Below are positions 15,918 through 24,957 of a DNA stretch of 52,750 bases, in pieces (position 1 is the first letter of the stretch; the number at the start of each line of letters is the position of its first letter). Made by a program: the position numbers and the translations under genes. Location of the stretch: the NCBI GenBank assembly GCA_041908065.1, contig JAYRGC010000066.1, positions 1 to 52,750 of the forward strand, given 5' to 3'. The notes beneath the pieces are model-generated. The model did not search any database. It was not told where the DNA came from and was given only the letters and a program-made list of their open reading frames with translations. This DNA comes from JAYRGC01 sp041908065 (GTDB lineage: Bacteria; Pseudomonadota; Alphaproteobacteria; UBA9219).

Positions 15918-17240
15918 TCAGGGTATCAGCGGCGACCATGCCGGATCGGAAGCGTCCATCGGCGTGGGAACTTCCCTCTCGTTATGCCCCGTCAGATCGA
16001 TGGAATACATGCGGGCTGAACGCTGCCTGCCTCCGGCCCCGCTGGGGGATTCCTTGAAGTACATCAGCACGCGCCCGTTGGGAGCCCACGTCGGCCCCTC
16101 GACGTGATAGGCCTCGGTCAACAAGCGTTCTCCGGTTCCGTCGGGGCGCATGACGCCGATATAAAACCTTCCGCCGTGCTGCTTGGTGAAGGCGATCAGA
16201 TCGCCGCGCGGCGACCACACCGGAGTGGCGTAACGCCCGTCGCCGAAGCTGATGCGCTGCACGTTGTCGCCGCTGGCCGACATCGTATAGACCTGTTGCG
16301 ATCCGCCGCGATCGGACTCGAATGTGATTCTTTTGCCGTCGGGGGAGAAGCTGGGCGCGGTGTTGATCGACGGATGCTCGGTCAGCCTGCTGGTGCGGCG
16401 GGTGCGGAGATCCATCGTGTAGATGCTGGAATTTCCGCCTTCCGACAAGCTGAATATCACCTTATTGCCGTCGGGGGAAAAGCGCGGCGCGAAGGTCATG
16501 CGTGGGAAATCGCCCAACACCTCCTGCCTACCGCTGTCGATGTTGAACAAATACACGCGCGGACGATTGTTGTAGTAAGCCATATAGGTGATTTCCTGCA
16601 TGGCCGGGGAGAAGCGCGGCGTCAACACCAAAGCCCTCCCGTCGCTGAGGATGCGATGGTTTTCTCCGTCCTGATCCATGATGGCCAAACGCTTGACGCG
16701 AGCCGTTCCCGGGCCGCTTTCTGCCACATAGACGATGCGGGTGTCGAAGTATCCGTCCTCGCCGGTGATGCGCTTGTAAATAGCGTCGGAGATGATATGA
16801 GCCACGCGCCGCCAGTTGTTGGGCACGCTGAAAAACGCCTTGCCTTCCATCTGCTTTTCGCCGAACACGTCCCACAGGCGGAATTCGACCTTCAGCCTGC
16901 CATCTGGCTGCGTCTCCACCCGTCCCACCACCAGTCCTTGGGAATTAAGCACGCGCCAATCCGCAAATCGCGGAGCTACCTGCAAAGAATCCATGTCCTG
17001 AATGAACGACCCCGGATCTATCATCGAAAACAGACCGGAGCGCACCAGATCGTTGCCGATAACTTGCGCGATGTCGCGACCGAACTTCGCTTCGGCTCCG
17101 CTGTTGCCGCGAAACGCCGGAATGGCTACCGGTATCGGCTCCACCGTTCCGCGAGTGATGTCCACCTTGACCTCTGCCTTGGCCAAGGACGGGAAAATCA
17201 GGACGCAAACTAAACACAGCAGGGCGGCGAGTTTTTTCAT
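15918..17240 (-). CDS. tolB: Tol-Pal system beta-propeller protein TolB
   Basis: Periplasmic TolB (440 residues) binds Pal and TolA during outer-membrane constriction. A signal peptide MKKLAALLCLVCVLIFPSLAKA is followed by the TolB N-terminal domain and a six-bladed propeller with repeats such as APRFSPDGNKVIFS and SFSPDGKRITFESD. ATG 17240 is used because it shares ATGA with the tolA stop; the frame extension to 17282 lies inside tolA. The gene usually after tolB, pal, is not here: the M28 peptidase gene converges only 27 bases away. Confidence 0.97.
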   Translation of the reverse strand: MKKLAALLCLVCVLIFPSLAKAEVKVDITRGTVEPIPVAIPAFRGNSGAEAKFGRDIAQVIGNDLVRSGLFSMIDPGSFIQDMDSLQVAPRFADWRVLNSQGLVVGRVETQPDGRLKVEFRLWDVFGEKQMEGKAFFSVPNNWRRVAHIISDAIYKRITGEDGYFDTRIVYVAESGPGTARVKRLAIMDQDGENHRILSDGRALVLTPRFSPAMQEITYMAYYNNRPRVYLFNIDSGRQEVLGDFPRMTFAPRFSPDGNKVIFSLSEGGNSSIYTMDLRTRRTSRLTEHPSINTAPSFSPDGKRITFESDRGGSQQVYTMSASGDNVQRISFGDGRYATPVWSPRGDLIAFTKQHGGRFYIGVMRPDGTGERLLTEAYHVEGPTWAPNGRVLMYFKESPSGAGGRQRSARMYSIDLTGHNEREVPTPMDASDPAWSPLIP

Positions 17241-18100
17241 AGCATGTCCCTCGGATCGAAGTTGAAGCGTATGGTCTTCCATTGTTCGTATTTATCCGGC
17301 GGCAGCTCCAACGGAGAGCAGCGCGGATGACGCAAAGCCCGCAAAGCGGATTCGGCGGCGGCGCGAAAGAAGGGATCCGACGCCATCCTCATGGTGTCGA
17401 CGACTTCCGCCGAACGCACAGTACGGTCTTGATTAACTTCTATCAAGACCTCGACGATTAAATCTTCGGCGTTGCGCGCCCCGACGGGCATGTTCCAGCA
17501 TTGGCTTATCTGGCGGCGCAGCAAATCGTCCTCGCTGATGGTGAGACGATCGGAAAGCGACGGGGCCATGCTTTTCTGCGAGGATTCTTCGTGCGTCTTG
17601 TTGTCGTTCTCCTCGGTCTGCTCTGTCTTTTGCGGAGTTGGCTTCAACTTGGCGACGTTCTTCAACACGCTGGAAAGCTGATCCGTCTGCTGCGGTTTGG
17701 GTTTAGGGGGTTCAGGCGGCTTGGGCGGAGGCTTGGGTTTTTCCTTAGGAATCAACGCCTCGGACGGCTTATCCGGCACGGGCGGCGCAGGTTGCTTCTC
17801 CTGCTGCTGTTGCGGCGGCTCCGGTGGCTTGACCTCGGCCTTTACCTGCGGCGTCGGCTTGGGCGGCGGAGCGGCTTGCTTGTCCGGCTCCTCCATCTGA
17901 TCCTTAATGCGCGTGTTGGTGATGGCGGCTATGTCGACGATCTCGAACGGTATCGGGCGCGAGATAGGGGGCAACGGCTTGAACAACTTGGGCAGCCCGA
18001 AATACAGCAGCAACAAGGCGGCCAGATGCAACGTCGCCGAAACCGCCAAGCTGTTCCGCAACTCTCCAACGCCTGTCGTCTGGGGCCTGTTTCTCGCCAT
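17237..18100 (-). CDS. tolA: TolA-like energy-transducing protein
   Basis: A 287-residue inner-membrane protein with a single N-terminal membrane segment (residues 19-38), a long Pro/Lys/Gln/Glu-rich periplasmic stalk (about 70-180) and a TonB/TolA-like C-terminal domain (about 200-287) with SQCWNMPVGA and LIVEVLIEVNQDRTV. It links the TolQR motor to Pal and the outer membrane. It is the first gene after the restriction enzyme, 20 bases downstream of that gene's stop, whereas tolA normally follows tolR directly. It overlaps tolB by ATGA. Confidence 0.93.
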   Translation of the reverse strand: MARNRPQTTGVGELRNSLAVSATLHLAALLLLYFGLPKLFKPLPPISRPIPFEIVDIAAITNTRIKDQMEEPDKQAAPPPKPTPQVKAEVKPPEPPQQQQEKQPAPPVPDKPSEALIPKEKPKPPPKPPEPPKPKPQQTDQLSSVLKNVAKLKPTPQKTEQTEENDNKTHEESSQKSMAPSLSDRLTISEDDLLRRQISQCWNMPVGARNAEDLIVEVLIEVNQDRTVRSAEVVDTMRMASDPFFRAAAESALRALRHPRCSPLELPPDKYEQWKTIRFNFDPRDML

Positions 18101-18120
18101 AACCGTAGCTCTTACCCTTC

Positions 18121-18912
18121 TCAGATTTCCGTAACTTCGTCGTAAAGTTCGTCAAAAGCGTTTTGCCTGATCCTAAATTTAGTTCCATGATTGTGGCCAG
18201 AGCGCGCATCGAAATCTACCAATATCAAGCCGTTTTCAAGAGCGGCCAAAAATTTTTCCAGCGAAACACGACTTAGGATTTTTATATCTTTATAATGATA
18301 CAATTCCCGCCCGCCTTCTTTTTTGACATCCGCTTTCACGTAAAAACAGTTATGCAGCTTGGCGGCAACGGCATGAAAGACATCGTCAAATCCCCAGTAC
18401 GGCTGAGGTGACAACTCGCCCAAACCGACCTTTTTTTTCACCTCCGTCAACCATGCGGAATGGCGTTTATCCACAGCGTTAGCGTCAAACGTTGTTTCTA
18501 TCTTGCGCTCCGCTTGATTGATTTTTATCCCAAATCCACGATCGGTTTTGTTGGGAACATTAATGGTTTGCCGAAAGCTAACCTCGTTTTCGGGATATTT
18601 GCGCCCCGCCTCTTTATGTGGCCAACCATAAAGGGGCAAAAGCATGGATGGCACCAATTTCATCGCCCGGGGCGAAGGTTCGGTATGCAACAGCGTGGTC
18701 AGGGAAGCAGTCTTTGCCCGCTGGCATTTCAATTCCCATTCAGCCGCATTCGGTATGGGAAGGTTGTTTTCCTGTATGCCGAGCAAATCCTCCAGCGTGT
18801 TTCCAATCCCACCATCGTTGCCGTGTCGTGCATTAGGTATCCATCCTCTTTCGCGAATAGCGACAAGCATTTCGGAAAGGCTTTTTTTCGTGTGCGTTTT
18901 CACCCCTTGCAT
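18121..18912 (-). CDS. MvaI/BcnI-family type II restriction endonuclease
   Basis: A 263-residue protein whose N-terminal third carries the MvaI/BcnI family signature: GNDGGIGNTLEDLLGI, NNLPIPNAAEWELKCQ. The ELK at 60-62 is the expected PD-(D/E)xK-type catalytic element. Known family members cut CCWGG (MvaI) or CCSGG (BcnI) as monomers; a related target is likely but not provable here. It overlaps the methyltransferase gene upstream by 13 bases, so methyltransferase is translated first, as expected for protection. AT content is higher than in the tol genes around it. It appears intact, with no frameshift seen. Confidence 0.9.
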   Translation of the reverse strand: MQGVKTHTKKSLSEMLVAIRERGWIPNARHGNDGGIGNTLEDLLGIQENNLPIPNAAEWELKCQRAKTASLTTLLHTEPSPRAMKLVPSMLLPLYGWPHKEAGRKYPENEVSFRQTINVPNKTDRGFGIKINQAERKIETTFDANAVDKRHSAWLTEVKKKVGLGELSPQPYWGFDDVFHAVAAKLHNCFYVKADVKKEGGRELYHYKDIKILSRVSLEKFLAALENGLILVDFDARSGHNHGTKFRIRQNAFDELYDEVTEI

Positions 18913-19796
18913 TTGTCACCGTTTCGCTTCTGCCATTCCCCGCCATTCAACCTGCTGATAGCCATATCACAATACGTTTGTGACAATTCTATGCCGATGA
19001 ACTTCCTACCCAAATTAAGAGCAGCTTTAGCGGTGGTTCCGCTTCCCATGAACGGATCGACGATAATTTCCGCATTGGTTGAACCAATGATTCTTTCTAT
19101 CAGCGGCAAAGGAAACGGGGCTGGATGCGGGTTGTTCAATTCCTGTCCCACTTCCCATACATCCCCTAAGGCATTGGCTTTTTCAGCCAAACGAAAATCC
19201 GGTTTCGCTATCAAATAAATGACTTCATAGGTTGGAAGAAAATATCCCGGATTGAAATTTATCCCCCCCTTGCGCCGCCAAATTATTATCTGACGAACTG
19301 GCAGTCCGGCCACAATATCCTGCCTATCCTGCAACAGGCCGTTTTGCACCCGCCATTTATGGTTATAAAAAATCGCTCCATCGTTTTTAAGTAGCCGCAT
19401 CATTTCATTCAAGCACTCGCGTTGCCATGCGGCATATTCGTCATGCGGCATGCAATCGTCGTGATCCTCGTACCCGTTGACCAACATGGCGTTGGCCCAT
19501 TTGCCGCCCCGCCCGTCCTTCATTCCGTTGCCGGTAGAATTTTTAAGATTATATGGGGGCGAGGTTACAAATAAATCAACGCTTTCCGATGGCAACAGCT
19601 TCATCGCTGTCAGACTGTCGCCACATATCAACCTGTTGGTTACGGCATCAATGTCTTCAGGCGGATTCTTGCTCAACTCCGATAAAGCCAACGCCTCAGG
19701 AAAGACTCTCTCCACGGAGGCGGGGATCGTCTGATTGACCACCGGAGGATCAAAAAGGTCGCCTCTGTCCGCAACAATGGCTCGTCCGTTCGACAT
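18900..19796 (-). CDS. DNA methyltransferase of the restriction-modification pair
   Basis: A 298-residue amino-methyltransferase. The catalytic motif IV TSPPYNL is at 78-84 and the AdoMet-binding motif I DPFMGSGTTAKAA starts at 247, so motif IV precedes motif I (beta order). TSPPY fits N4-cytosine or N6-adenine methylation; since MvaI and BcnI partners are N4-cytosine enzymes, that is the likelier reading. The start lies 12 bases after the tolR stop, and its 3' end overlaps the restriction gene. Both genes run in the direction of the tol operon and probably depend on its promoter. Confidence 0.92.
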   Translation of the reverse strand: MSNGRAIVADRGDLFDPPVVNQTIPASVERVFPEALALSELSKNPPEDIDAVTNRLICGDSLTAMKLLPSESVDLFVTSPPYNLKNSTGNGMKDGRGGKWANAMLVNGYEDHDDCMPHDEYAAWQRECLNEMMRLLKNDGAIFYNHKWRVQNGLLQDRQDIVAGLPVRQIIIWRRKGGINFNPGYFLPTYEVIYLIAKPDFRLAEKANALGDVWEVGQELNNPHPAPFPLPLIERIIGSTNAEIIVDPFMGSGTTAKAALNLGRKFIGIELSQTYCDMAISRLNGGEWQKRNGDKCKG

Positions 19797-19808
19797 CGGC
19801 CAATCATC

Positions 19809-20291
19809 CTATTTCCTGACGTTTTTCCCCTTGTCGGCTCCGGCGTCTTTGGGCGGCGCTGCGGAAGGCGGAGGCAACTCGGCCACCAACGCCACCTTGT
19901 TGTATCCGGCCGAACTGATGGTTCCCATCACCTCCAGCACGCGGCCATAAGGCACGCCCTTGTCGCCGCGCACGAACACTCTGGCGTCCGGGTTGGCTCC
20001 GGTGATAGCGCGGAGTTTGGCTACCAGACTGTCCAGATCGGTCGGAGATTCCTGCAGGTACACCTTGCCCTTGGCGTCCACGGTTATAACCAGAGGCTCT
20101 TTATCCTGATTGAGCGACCTCGCCTGCGTTTTCGGCAGGTCTATCGGCACGGCCACCGTCAACAGCGGCGCGGTGACCATGAACACGATCAACAAAACCA
20201 GCATCACGTCCACCAAAGGCGTGACGTTTATATCGGCCACGGGGCGGTACGCGCCGCGCCTGCCGCGCCGCGCCCCCCCTCCTGATGACAT
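19809..20291 (-). CDS. tolR: Tol-Pal system protein TolR
   Basis: TolR (160 residues here) is the small motor partner of TolQ in the proton-driven Tol system. It has a short cytoplasmic N-terminus ending INVTPLVDVMLVLLIVFM, whose membrane Asp is the conserved proton-path residue, then a periplasmic ExbD/TolR domain with VFVRGDKGVPYG. I prefer ATG 20291, which has AGGA six bases upstream, over ATG 20306, which starts one base after the tolQ stop and has a poor site. In other genomes tolA follows; here the restriction-modification pair intervenes. Confidence 0.95.
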   Translation of the reverse strand: MSSGGGARRGRRGAYRPVADINVTPLVDVMLVLLIVFMVTAPLLTVAVPIDLPKTQARSLNQDKEPLVITVDAKGKVYLQESPTDLDSLVAKLRAITGANPDARVFVRGDKGVPYGRVLEVMGTISSAGYNKVALVAELPPPSAAPPKDAGADKGKNVRK

Positions 20292-20307
20292 CAAGGATCC
20301 TGCCATG

Positions 20308-21033
20308 TCAGCGGTCTTCTATGTTGCGCGACAGCGTCGCGATGAAGTCGTTGGCGAAGTTTTCCAACCGCGCCCCATAACGTCCGATCTCGGTCGAGAA
20401 TTTGTTGTAAGCCGCCGTGGCGGGAATGGCGGCTATCAATCCCACGGCAGTCGCCAGCAAGGCCTCGGCTATGCCCGGGGCGACGACGGCGAGGCTGGTG
20501 TTCTGCGCCTGCGCGATGCCGATGAAGCTGCGCATGATGCCCCAAACCGTGCCGAACAGGCCGATGAACGGAGCCACCGAGCTGACCGAGGCCAGAAACG
20601 TCATCCATGTTTCAATAAGAGCCATCTCGCGGCCTATTGTCACCTGCAACACGCGGTCGATGCGCGCCTGCACGCTGGCGCGGCCTTGGGGCGTCGATAA
20701 CAACCCCTTTTCGCTCGCGCTGCGCCATTCCTTCATTCCGGCGACGAACACCGCCTGCATAGGATCGGCGGGGCGGCGTATCTTGTCGTAAAGCGCGTCG
20801 AGCGAACCGCTGGACCAAAAACGCTCCTCGAAGAATCCGGCGCGGCTTTTCAAACGGGAAATGCGGGCGATCTTGTCGAAAATAAGTCCCCAAGTGAATA
20901 TCGACACACCCAGAAGACCGATCATGACGATCTTGCCGATAAAATCCGAATGCCCGAAAAGGCCGAATATCGAAAGATCGGTGGCGGCCACCGAGCCGGC
21001 CAAACGAACTTGATCAACTATTTGCGCGTCCAT
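20308..21033 (-). CDS. tolQ: Tol-Pal system protein TolQ
   Basis: TolQ (241 residues) forms the pentameric proton channel of the Tol motor. Three membrane segments are visible at about 30-50, 140-160 and 185-205, with the family stretches SVAPFIGLFGTVWGIM and IAEALLATAVGLIAAIPATAAYN. It sits between ybgC and tolR in standard order and spacing. Confidence 0.96.
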   Translation of the reverse strand: MDAQIVDQVRLAGSVAATDLSIFGLFGHSDFIGKIVMIGLLGVSIFTWGLIFDKIARISRLKSRAGFFEERFWSSGSLDALYDKIRRPADPMQAVFVAGMKEWRSASEKGLLSTPQGRASVQARIDRVLQVTIGREMALIETWMTFLASVSSVAPFIGLFGTVWGIMRSFIGIAQAQNTSLAVVAPGIAEALLATAVGLIAAIPATAAYNKFSTEIGRYGARLENFANDFIATLSRNIEDR

Positions 21034-21039
21034 GTTTCC

Positions 21040-21429
21040 TTATCCCCGTCCGTTCAAGAGCTTGTTCCGCAACCACTCCGGCATCCGCGCCGCCCGCCCT
21101 TCGAGATTCACCGCCGCGATTCTCACGGCGATTCCCGCCAACATCTTACCTTCATGGCGGATGGATTGCTCCATGTCCAGCGTGGCAGCGCCTACTTTCA
21201 CGGTTTCCGCCGTGACCTCAAGCAGATCGTCCAATCGCGCCGGAGAAAGATAATCGACCTCCAACCGCCTTACCGCGAAAAGAACGCCGTGTTCCTCGCG
21301 CAGACGGCTTTGCTCGATACCCAGACCGCGCAGCCATTCCGTCCGCGCCCGTTCGGCGAAACGCAAATAGCCGCCGTGGTACATCACCCCGCCAGCGTCG
21401 GTGTCTTCGTAATAAACGCGGAAAAACAT
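21040..21429 (-). CDS. ybgC: Tol-Pal-associated acyl-CoA thioesterase YbgC
   Basis: A 129-residue hot-dog fold thioesterase. YYEDTDAGGVMYHGGYL near the N-terminus contains the catalytic Asp and the following Tyr/His of the 4-hydroxybenzoyl-CoA thioesterase/YbgC group. YbgC hydrolyses short-chain acyl-CoA and is a regular member of the tol-pal operon. It starts four bases from the ruvB stop on the same strand, so the unit probably begins at or before ruvB. Confidence 0.94.
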   Translation of the reverse strand: MFFRVYYEDTDAGGVMYHGGYLRFAERARTEWLRGLGIEQSRLREEHGVLFAVRRLEVDYLSPARLDDLLEVTAETVKVGAATLDMEQSIRHEGKMLAGIAVRIAAVNLEGRAARMPEWLRNKLLNGRG

Positions 21430-21432
21430 CGC

Positions 21433-22500
21433 CTAATCGTCCATCTCTTCGTCGATCGTTTCGAATAACGTATTCGCCTCGACCGAATTTCTTCCGACCG
21501 GAGCCGTCTTGCCGATGTGCCGGTATCCGGTTTCCGTCAACATTCTCCCGCGCGGGGTGCGCTGGATCATGCCTTGTTGCAGCAGGTAGGGTTCGATCAC
21601 TTCTTCTATCACGTCGCGCTGTTCCGACAACGCGGCGGCCAAAGTCTCCACCCCCACCGGCCCCCCGCCATAATTATCGGCAATCATGGCAAGATAGCGG
21701 CGATCCATCGCGTCGAAGCCCTTGGAATCCACTTCCAGACGATTAAGCGCGGCGTCGGCCAGCGCGGCGTCGGTCAGCGCGTTGCCCGCCACGGCGGCGA
21801 AATCGCGAACGCGGCGCAACAGCCGCCCCGCCACACGCGGAGTGCCACGCGAACGCCGCGCTATTTCCCCCGCGCCGTCGGGCGACAGCCCCATGCCCAG
21901 CTTGCCAGCCGCGCGGCCGATTATGCTTTGCAGCTCTTCGGGCGTGTAAAACTGCAACCGCAAAGGAATCCCGAACCTCTCGCGCAACGGGCGGGTTATC
22001 AAGCCGCTGCGAGTAGTGGCTCCGATAAGCGTGAACGGCGGCAAGTCTATCTTGACCGACCGCGCCGAGGGGCCTTCGCCTATCACCAGATCAAGCTGGA
22101 AATCCTCCATCGCCGGATAGAGTATCTCCTCAACGGCGGGCGAGAGGCGATGGATTTCGTCGATGAACAGAACGTCGTGCGGTTGCAGGTTGGTCAAAAG
22201 GGCAGCCAAATCCCCCGCCCGCGCGATGACGGGGCCGGATGTGCCGCGAAACCCCACTCCCAGCTCTCGCGCCACTATCTGCGCCAGAGTGGTCTTGCCC
22301 AGCCCCGGGGGGCCGAAGAACAATATGTGGTCGAGCGGCTGCCCGCGCTGTTTGGCGGCTTGTATGAAAACTTCGAGATTGGCGCGCAACGCCGCCTGTC
22401 CCACGAAATCGGCGAGCGTTTGCGGACGCAAGGCCACGTCCGGCGTCTCGCCCGCCGCCTGTTTCGCGTCAACCAGCCTGTTTTCCGCAACATTCGCCAT
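21433..22500 (-). CDS. ruvB: Holliday junction branch migration helicase RuvB
   Basis: RuvB (355 residues) is the hexameric AAA+ motor that drives branch migration with RuvA. Walker A GPPGLGKTTLA near residue 67, Walker B LFIDEIHRL, sensor/arginine-finger segment GLITRPLRERFG and the C-terminal winged helix (RGRMLTETGYRHIG) are all present. In related bacteria ruvC and ruvA come just before; here the upstream gene is DUF1491 and ruvCA are missing from the window. Confidence 0.97.
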   Translation of the reverse strand: MANVAENRLVDAKQAAGETPDVALRPQTLADFVGQAALRANLEVFIQAAKQRGQPLDHILFFGPPGLGKTTLAQIVARELGVGFRGTSGPVIARAGDLAALLTNLQPHDVLFIDEIHRLSPAVEEILYPAMEDFQLDLVIGEGPSARSVKIDLPPFTLIGATTRSGLITRPLRERFGIPLRLQFYTPEELQSIIGRAAGKLGMGLSPDGAGEIARRSRGTPRVAGRLLRRVRDFAAVAGNALTDAALADAALNRLEVDSKGFDAMDRRYLAMIADNYGGGPVGVETLAAALSEQRDVIEEVIEPYLLQQGMIQRTPRGRMLTETGYRHIGKTAPVGRNSVEANTLFETIDEEMDD

Positions 22501-22564
22501 AGCGCAATCTCTCTCAACCGTAACCGGCGAGAGAGTATAGCCTACGCGCTCGCTGACGCGAACC

Positions 22565-22909
22565 TTACATTTTCACGATTTTTCCCGGAAACCACAGGCG
22601 GCCTTGTTTGTCTTCGACTTCTATCAACCATGCGTCGGGATCGAACGACGACTGGTTGTTCAAATAGGCGTCGGCCTCGGATTCCGTGACCGCCGCCTCG
22701 CCGGTAGCGCATATCCAAGCCTGCGTATCGCCGTCGCTGATCTGCGAAAAAACGCGGGCAAAACCGTCAAGCGTCGACACTTTCAGGAATACGGTTCCGC
22801 TGTCGTTGTCGCCGCGCTTGCGGACTACGATCGGAATCCCGCTTTGCGCGGCCACCAAAGTTTGGGCTGAAACCAGCAATCCGGTCGGAAGATTATTCTC
22901 GCTCGCCAC
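22565..22909 (-). CDS. DUF1491 family protein
   Basis: A 114-residue protein matching the alphaproteobacterial DUF1491 family: IVVRKRGDNDSGTVFLKVSTLDG, then FSQISDGDTQAWICATG, ending DPDAWLIEVEDKQGRLW. These proteins are small, soluble and of unknown function. It is on the same strand as ruvB, 64 bases upstream, and may or may not be co-transcribed. Confidence 0.82.
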   Translation of the reverse strand: MASENNLPTGLLVSAQTLVAAQSGIPIVVRKRGDNDSGTVFLKVSTLDGFARVFSQISDGDTQAWICATGEAAVTESEADAYLNNQSSFDPDAWLIEVEDKQGRLWFPGKIVKM

Positions 22910-22910
22910 C

Positions 22911-23004
22911 AGAGCATATCCTAAGGCATTTCCCGCTTTAGTTGATATACGAAACCCTCAACTTGCGACGAGAGAAGCCCACCAACCCAATCGGGAAATG
23001 CTCT
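22911..23004. repeat. Imperfect palindromic repeat, possible small dispersed element
   Basis: Nested inverted repeats are AGAGCAT (22911-22917) with ATGCTCT (22998-23004), and GCATTTCCCG (22926-22935) with CGGGAAATGC (22992-23001). The right edge plus four bases (reverse complement GCCTAGAGCAT) recurs at 52510-52520. Similar short palindromes are scattered in many alphaproteobacterial genomes. The rest of the gap up to 23170 shows no gene. Confidence 0.45.
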
Positions 23005-23170
23005 AGGCTAGTTCAAGTTAATGTGATTCTCTGCCGATTTTCAAAAATGGCGTATAACCATCAAGGTGGTTTTCCGCCTTGATCGCCAACGGACAAGACA
23101 GGCGACGCGGACTGCGTCACCTGTTTGCAAACCAATCGCTGTTCCCGATGGAACCGCTCAATACAACCAG

Positions 23171-23557
23171 CTAGACCGGGGACGGCCCCTTAGCGTCCGG
23201 GCGCGCCGCGACTATGGGCACAGGATCCTTCGCCCGCCCATAGCTGAGGAAACGAGAAATAAGGTCAAACCCCTTATTGCTGAACTGCACCACCATGTGC
23301 GCCGAAGCGCGGGCGGTATTGTCAAAGAAATCGGCCAACCGTTCGGCCAAAGCCTTGCCGTTAAGATGCGACCAATTACGAATAACTTCCATTATCTGTT
23401 CGACCGGCATCCCGAAACGCTTCATCGCGTCAACCAGCGCGGCGGTGGCCTGCGGCTTGCCGCGCCCCATCGCCCCTTCGCCTTTGCCGGACTTGCCTTT
23501 TCCGGTTTCTGCGGCGGCATCGCTCAACGGTTTGCCGTCGTTATCTTCTGCAACCAT
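23171..23557 (-). CDS. Hypothetical protein
   Basis: A 128-residue protein of unknown function. The first 36 residues are Gly/Lys/Glu-rich and look disordered; the middle (ATAALVDAMKRFGMPVEQIM to FDNTARASAHMVVQF) looks helical. GGAGGA lies just before the ATG, a strong translation signal. It has no signal peptide or membrane segment. It is the second gene of a possible pair with the one at 23582-23869. Confidence 0.6.
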   Translation of the reverse strand: MVAEDNDGKPLSDAAAETGKGKSGKGEGAMGRGKPQATAALVDAMKRFGMPVEQIMEVIRNWSHLNGKALAERLADFFDNTARASAHMVVQFSNKGFDLISRFLSYGRAKDPVPIVAARPDAKGPSPV

Positions 23558-23581
23558 ACATCCTCCTCCGACATCGTCTGG

Positions 23582-23869
23582 TCAGGTCGTAACCCGCCCA
23601 CCCCTCAGTCTTATGAATGTAACGTCATATCCTTCCGCAGGCTTCCTATTCTCCATCCTAACTATTAGGATCTTGTTAATTTTAAGCAAGTAATTATCCA
23701 TATCATCTGTTGCCTCCCATTCTATGGGGAGGGTTTCTCCGGTGTCAAATATAATCTCCAGCTGTTTTTTATCGGTATGGTAACCAATCCATAGGGGCGT
23801 AGCGACAAAGGCCTCGTCATGGACAAGACAGACTTTGCCTCTGGCATTCACTATGATTCCAATGTTCAC
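23582..23869 (-). CDS. Hypothetical protein
   Basis: A 95-residue protein beginning at a GTG codon (MNIGIIVNARGKVCLVHDEA). It has alternating hydrophobic and charged residues suggesting a small beta-rich fold. I do not recognise it. The ribosome binding site is weak. Its base composition is lower in GC than its neighbours. The 198-base gap to dnaQ upstream shows no other gene. Confidence 0.5.
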   Translation of the reverse strand: MNIGIIVNARGKVCLVHDEAFVATPLWIGYHTDKKQLEIIFDTGETLPIEWEATDDMDNYLLKINKILIVRMENRKPAEGYDVTFIRLRGGRVTT

Positions 23870-24067
23870 GAACGCTGTCCTTGGGCTTTTGGCTGGGAAA
23901 ACCGCTGTTTTCCCTAGGAAATTGCGCTGTTATTAGGAGTATTCCGGCGCGACCGATTCAGGATATTTGATTTTTTCCCCTCCTTCAACCCTTCCCGCCA
24001 TCCCATTGTTAATGGCGCAATAAAATTGCCAAAACGTTAGGTTTTTCTAAACATGGTTAAGAAACCG

Positions 24068-24751
24068 TTATCCGCGTTTCCATAGCGGATTTTTTATCCC
24101 CCCTATGAACGCCTCGTGCGCCTCGGCCTCGGACACGTCGACAACATGAATACGAGGCTCCCGCCTTTCGCGGCGGGATTTAAAAACGGCGGCTTCCGAA
24201 ACGGCCTTGTCTACCGTGGCCATGTTAAGATCCGGCTGTCTGCCGCCGCACAGCTCGAGATACACGTCGGCGAGCAATCTGGCGTCCAGCAACGCCCCAT
24301 GCAATTGCCGGTTTGAAGCGTCTATTTCGAAACGCTTACATAAAGCGTCCAAAGACGCCGGAGCCCCGGGAAATTTCCTTTTGGCCATCGCCAATGTGTC
24401 GACCGCCCGCGCCGGCGGCAACAACGGAAATCCCACCCGCCCCAGTTCGGCGTTAAGGAATCCCATATCGAACGAAGCGTTATGAATCACCAACGGCGCG
24501 TCGGCGATGAAATCCAGAAAATCCCCGACCACCGAAGAAAATATGGGCTTGTCGGCCAGAAATTCGTCGGTTATCCCGTGAACCCGCGTCGCCTCCTGCG
24601 GAACGCCGCGTTCGGGATTGACATAAACGTGATAGACGTTGCCGGAAGGCAAGCGGTTCAACAGCTCGACGCAGCCTATCTCCACCACGCGATCGCCCTG
24701 CAACGGGCTTAATCCGGTGGTTTCGGTGTCCAACACGATCTCTCTTGCCAT
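24068..24751 (-). CDS. dnaQ: DNA polymerase III subunit epsilon
   Basis: The proofreading 3'-5' exonuclease of the replicative polymerase, 227 residues. The DEDDh motifs are all seen: Exo I LDTETTGLS at 7-15, Exo II HNASFDMGFLNAEL, and Exo III HGALLDARLLADVY. The short C-terminal tail matches the alpha-subunit-binding region of alphaproteobacterial epsilon. No rnhA gene lies beside it, unlike in enterobacteria. Confidence 0.95.
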   Translation of the reverse strand: MAREIVLDTETTGLSPLQGDRVVEIGCVELLNRLPSGNVYHVYVNPERGVPQEATRVHGITDEFLADKPIFSSVVGDFLDFIADAPLVIHNASFDMGFLNAELGRVGFPLLPPARAVDTLAMAKRKFPGAPASLDALCKRFEIDASNRQLHGALLDARLLADVYLELCGGRQPDLNMATVDKAVSEAAVFKSRRERREPRIHVVDVSEAEAHEAFIGGIKNPLWKRG

Positions 24752-24957
24752 CGTTTCCCTCCGGCGATTCAGCTTGCCAATTCCGGCAGTATAAACGGGC
24801 GCGGCGCGATTTCACATTAACTATCCGCCGATTTCCGCCATTTCCGCGATTGACAGGCGGAAATAACGGTGCATAGACTGGCCGGTGATCGGCGGATTCG
24901 TGCGGGTCGCACGGATGGATGGCCGATCTCGGAACCCAAACTTGAGGAGATTCTCTC

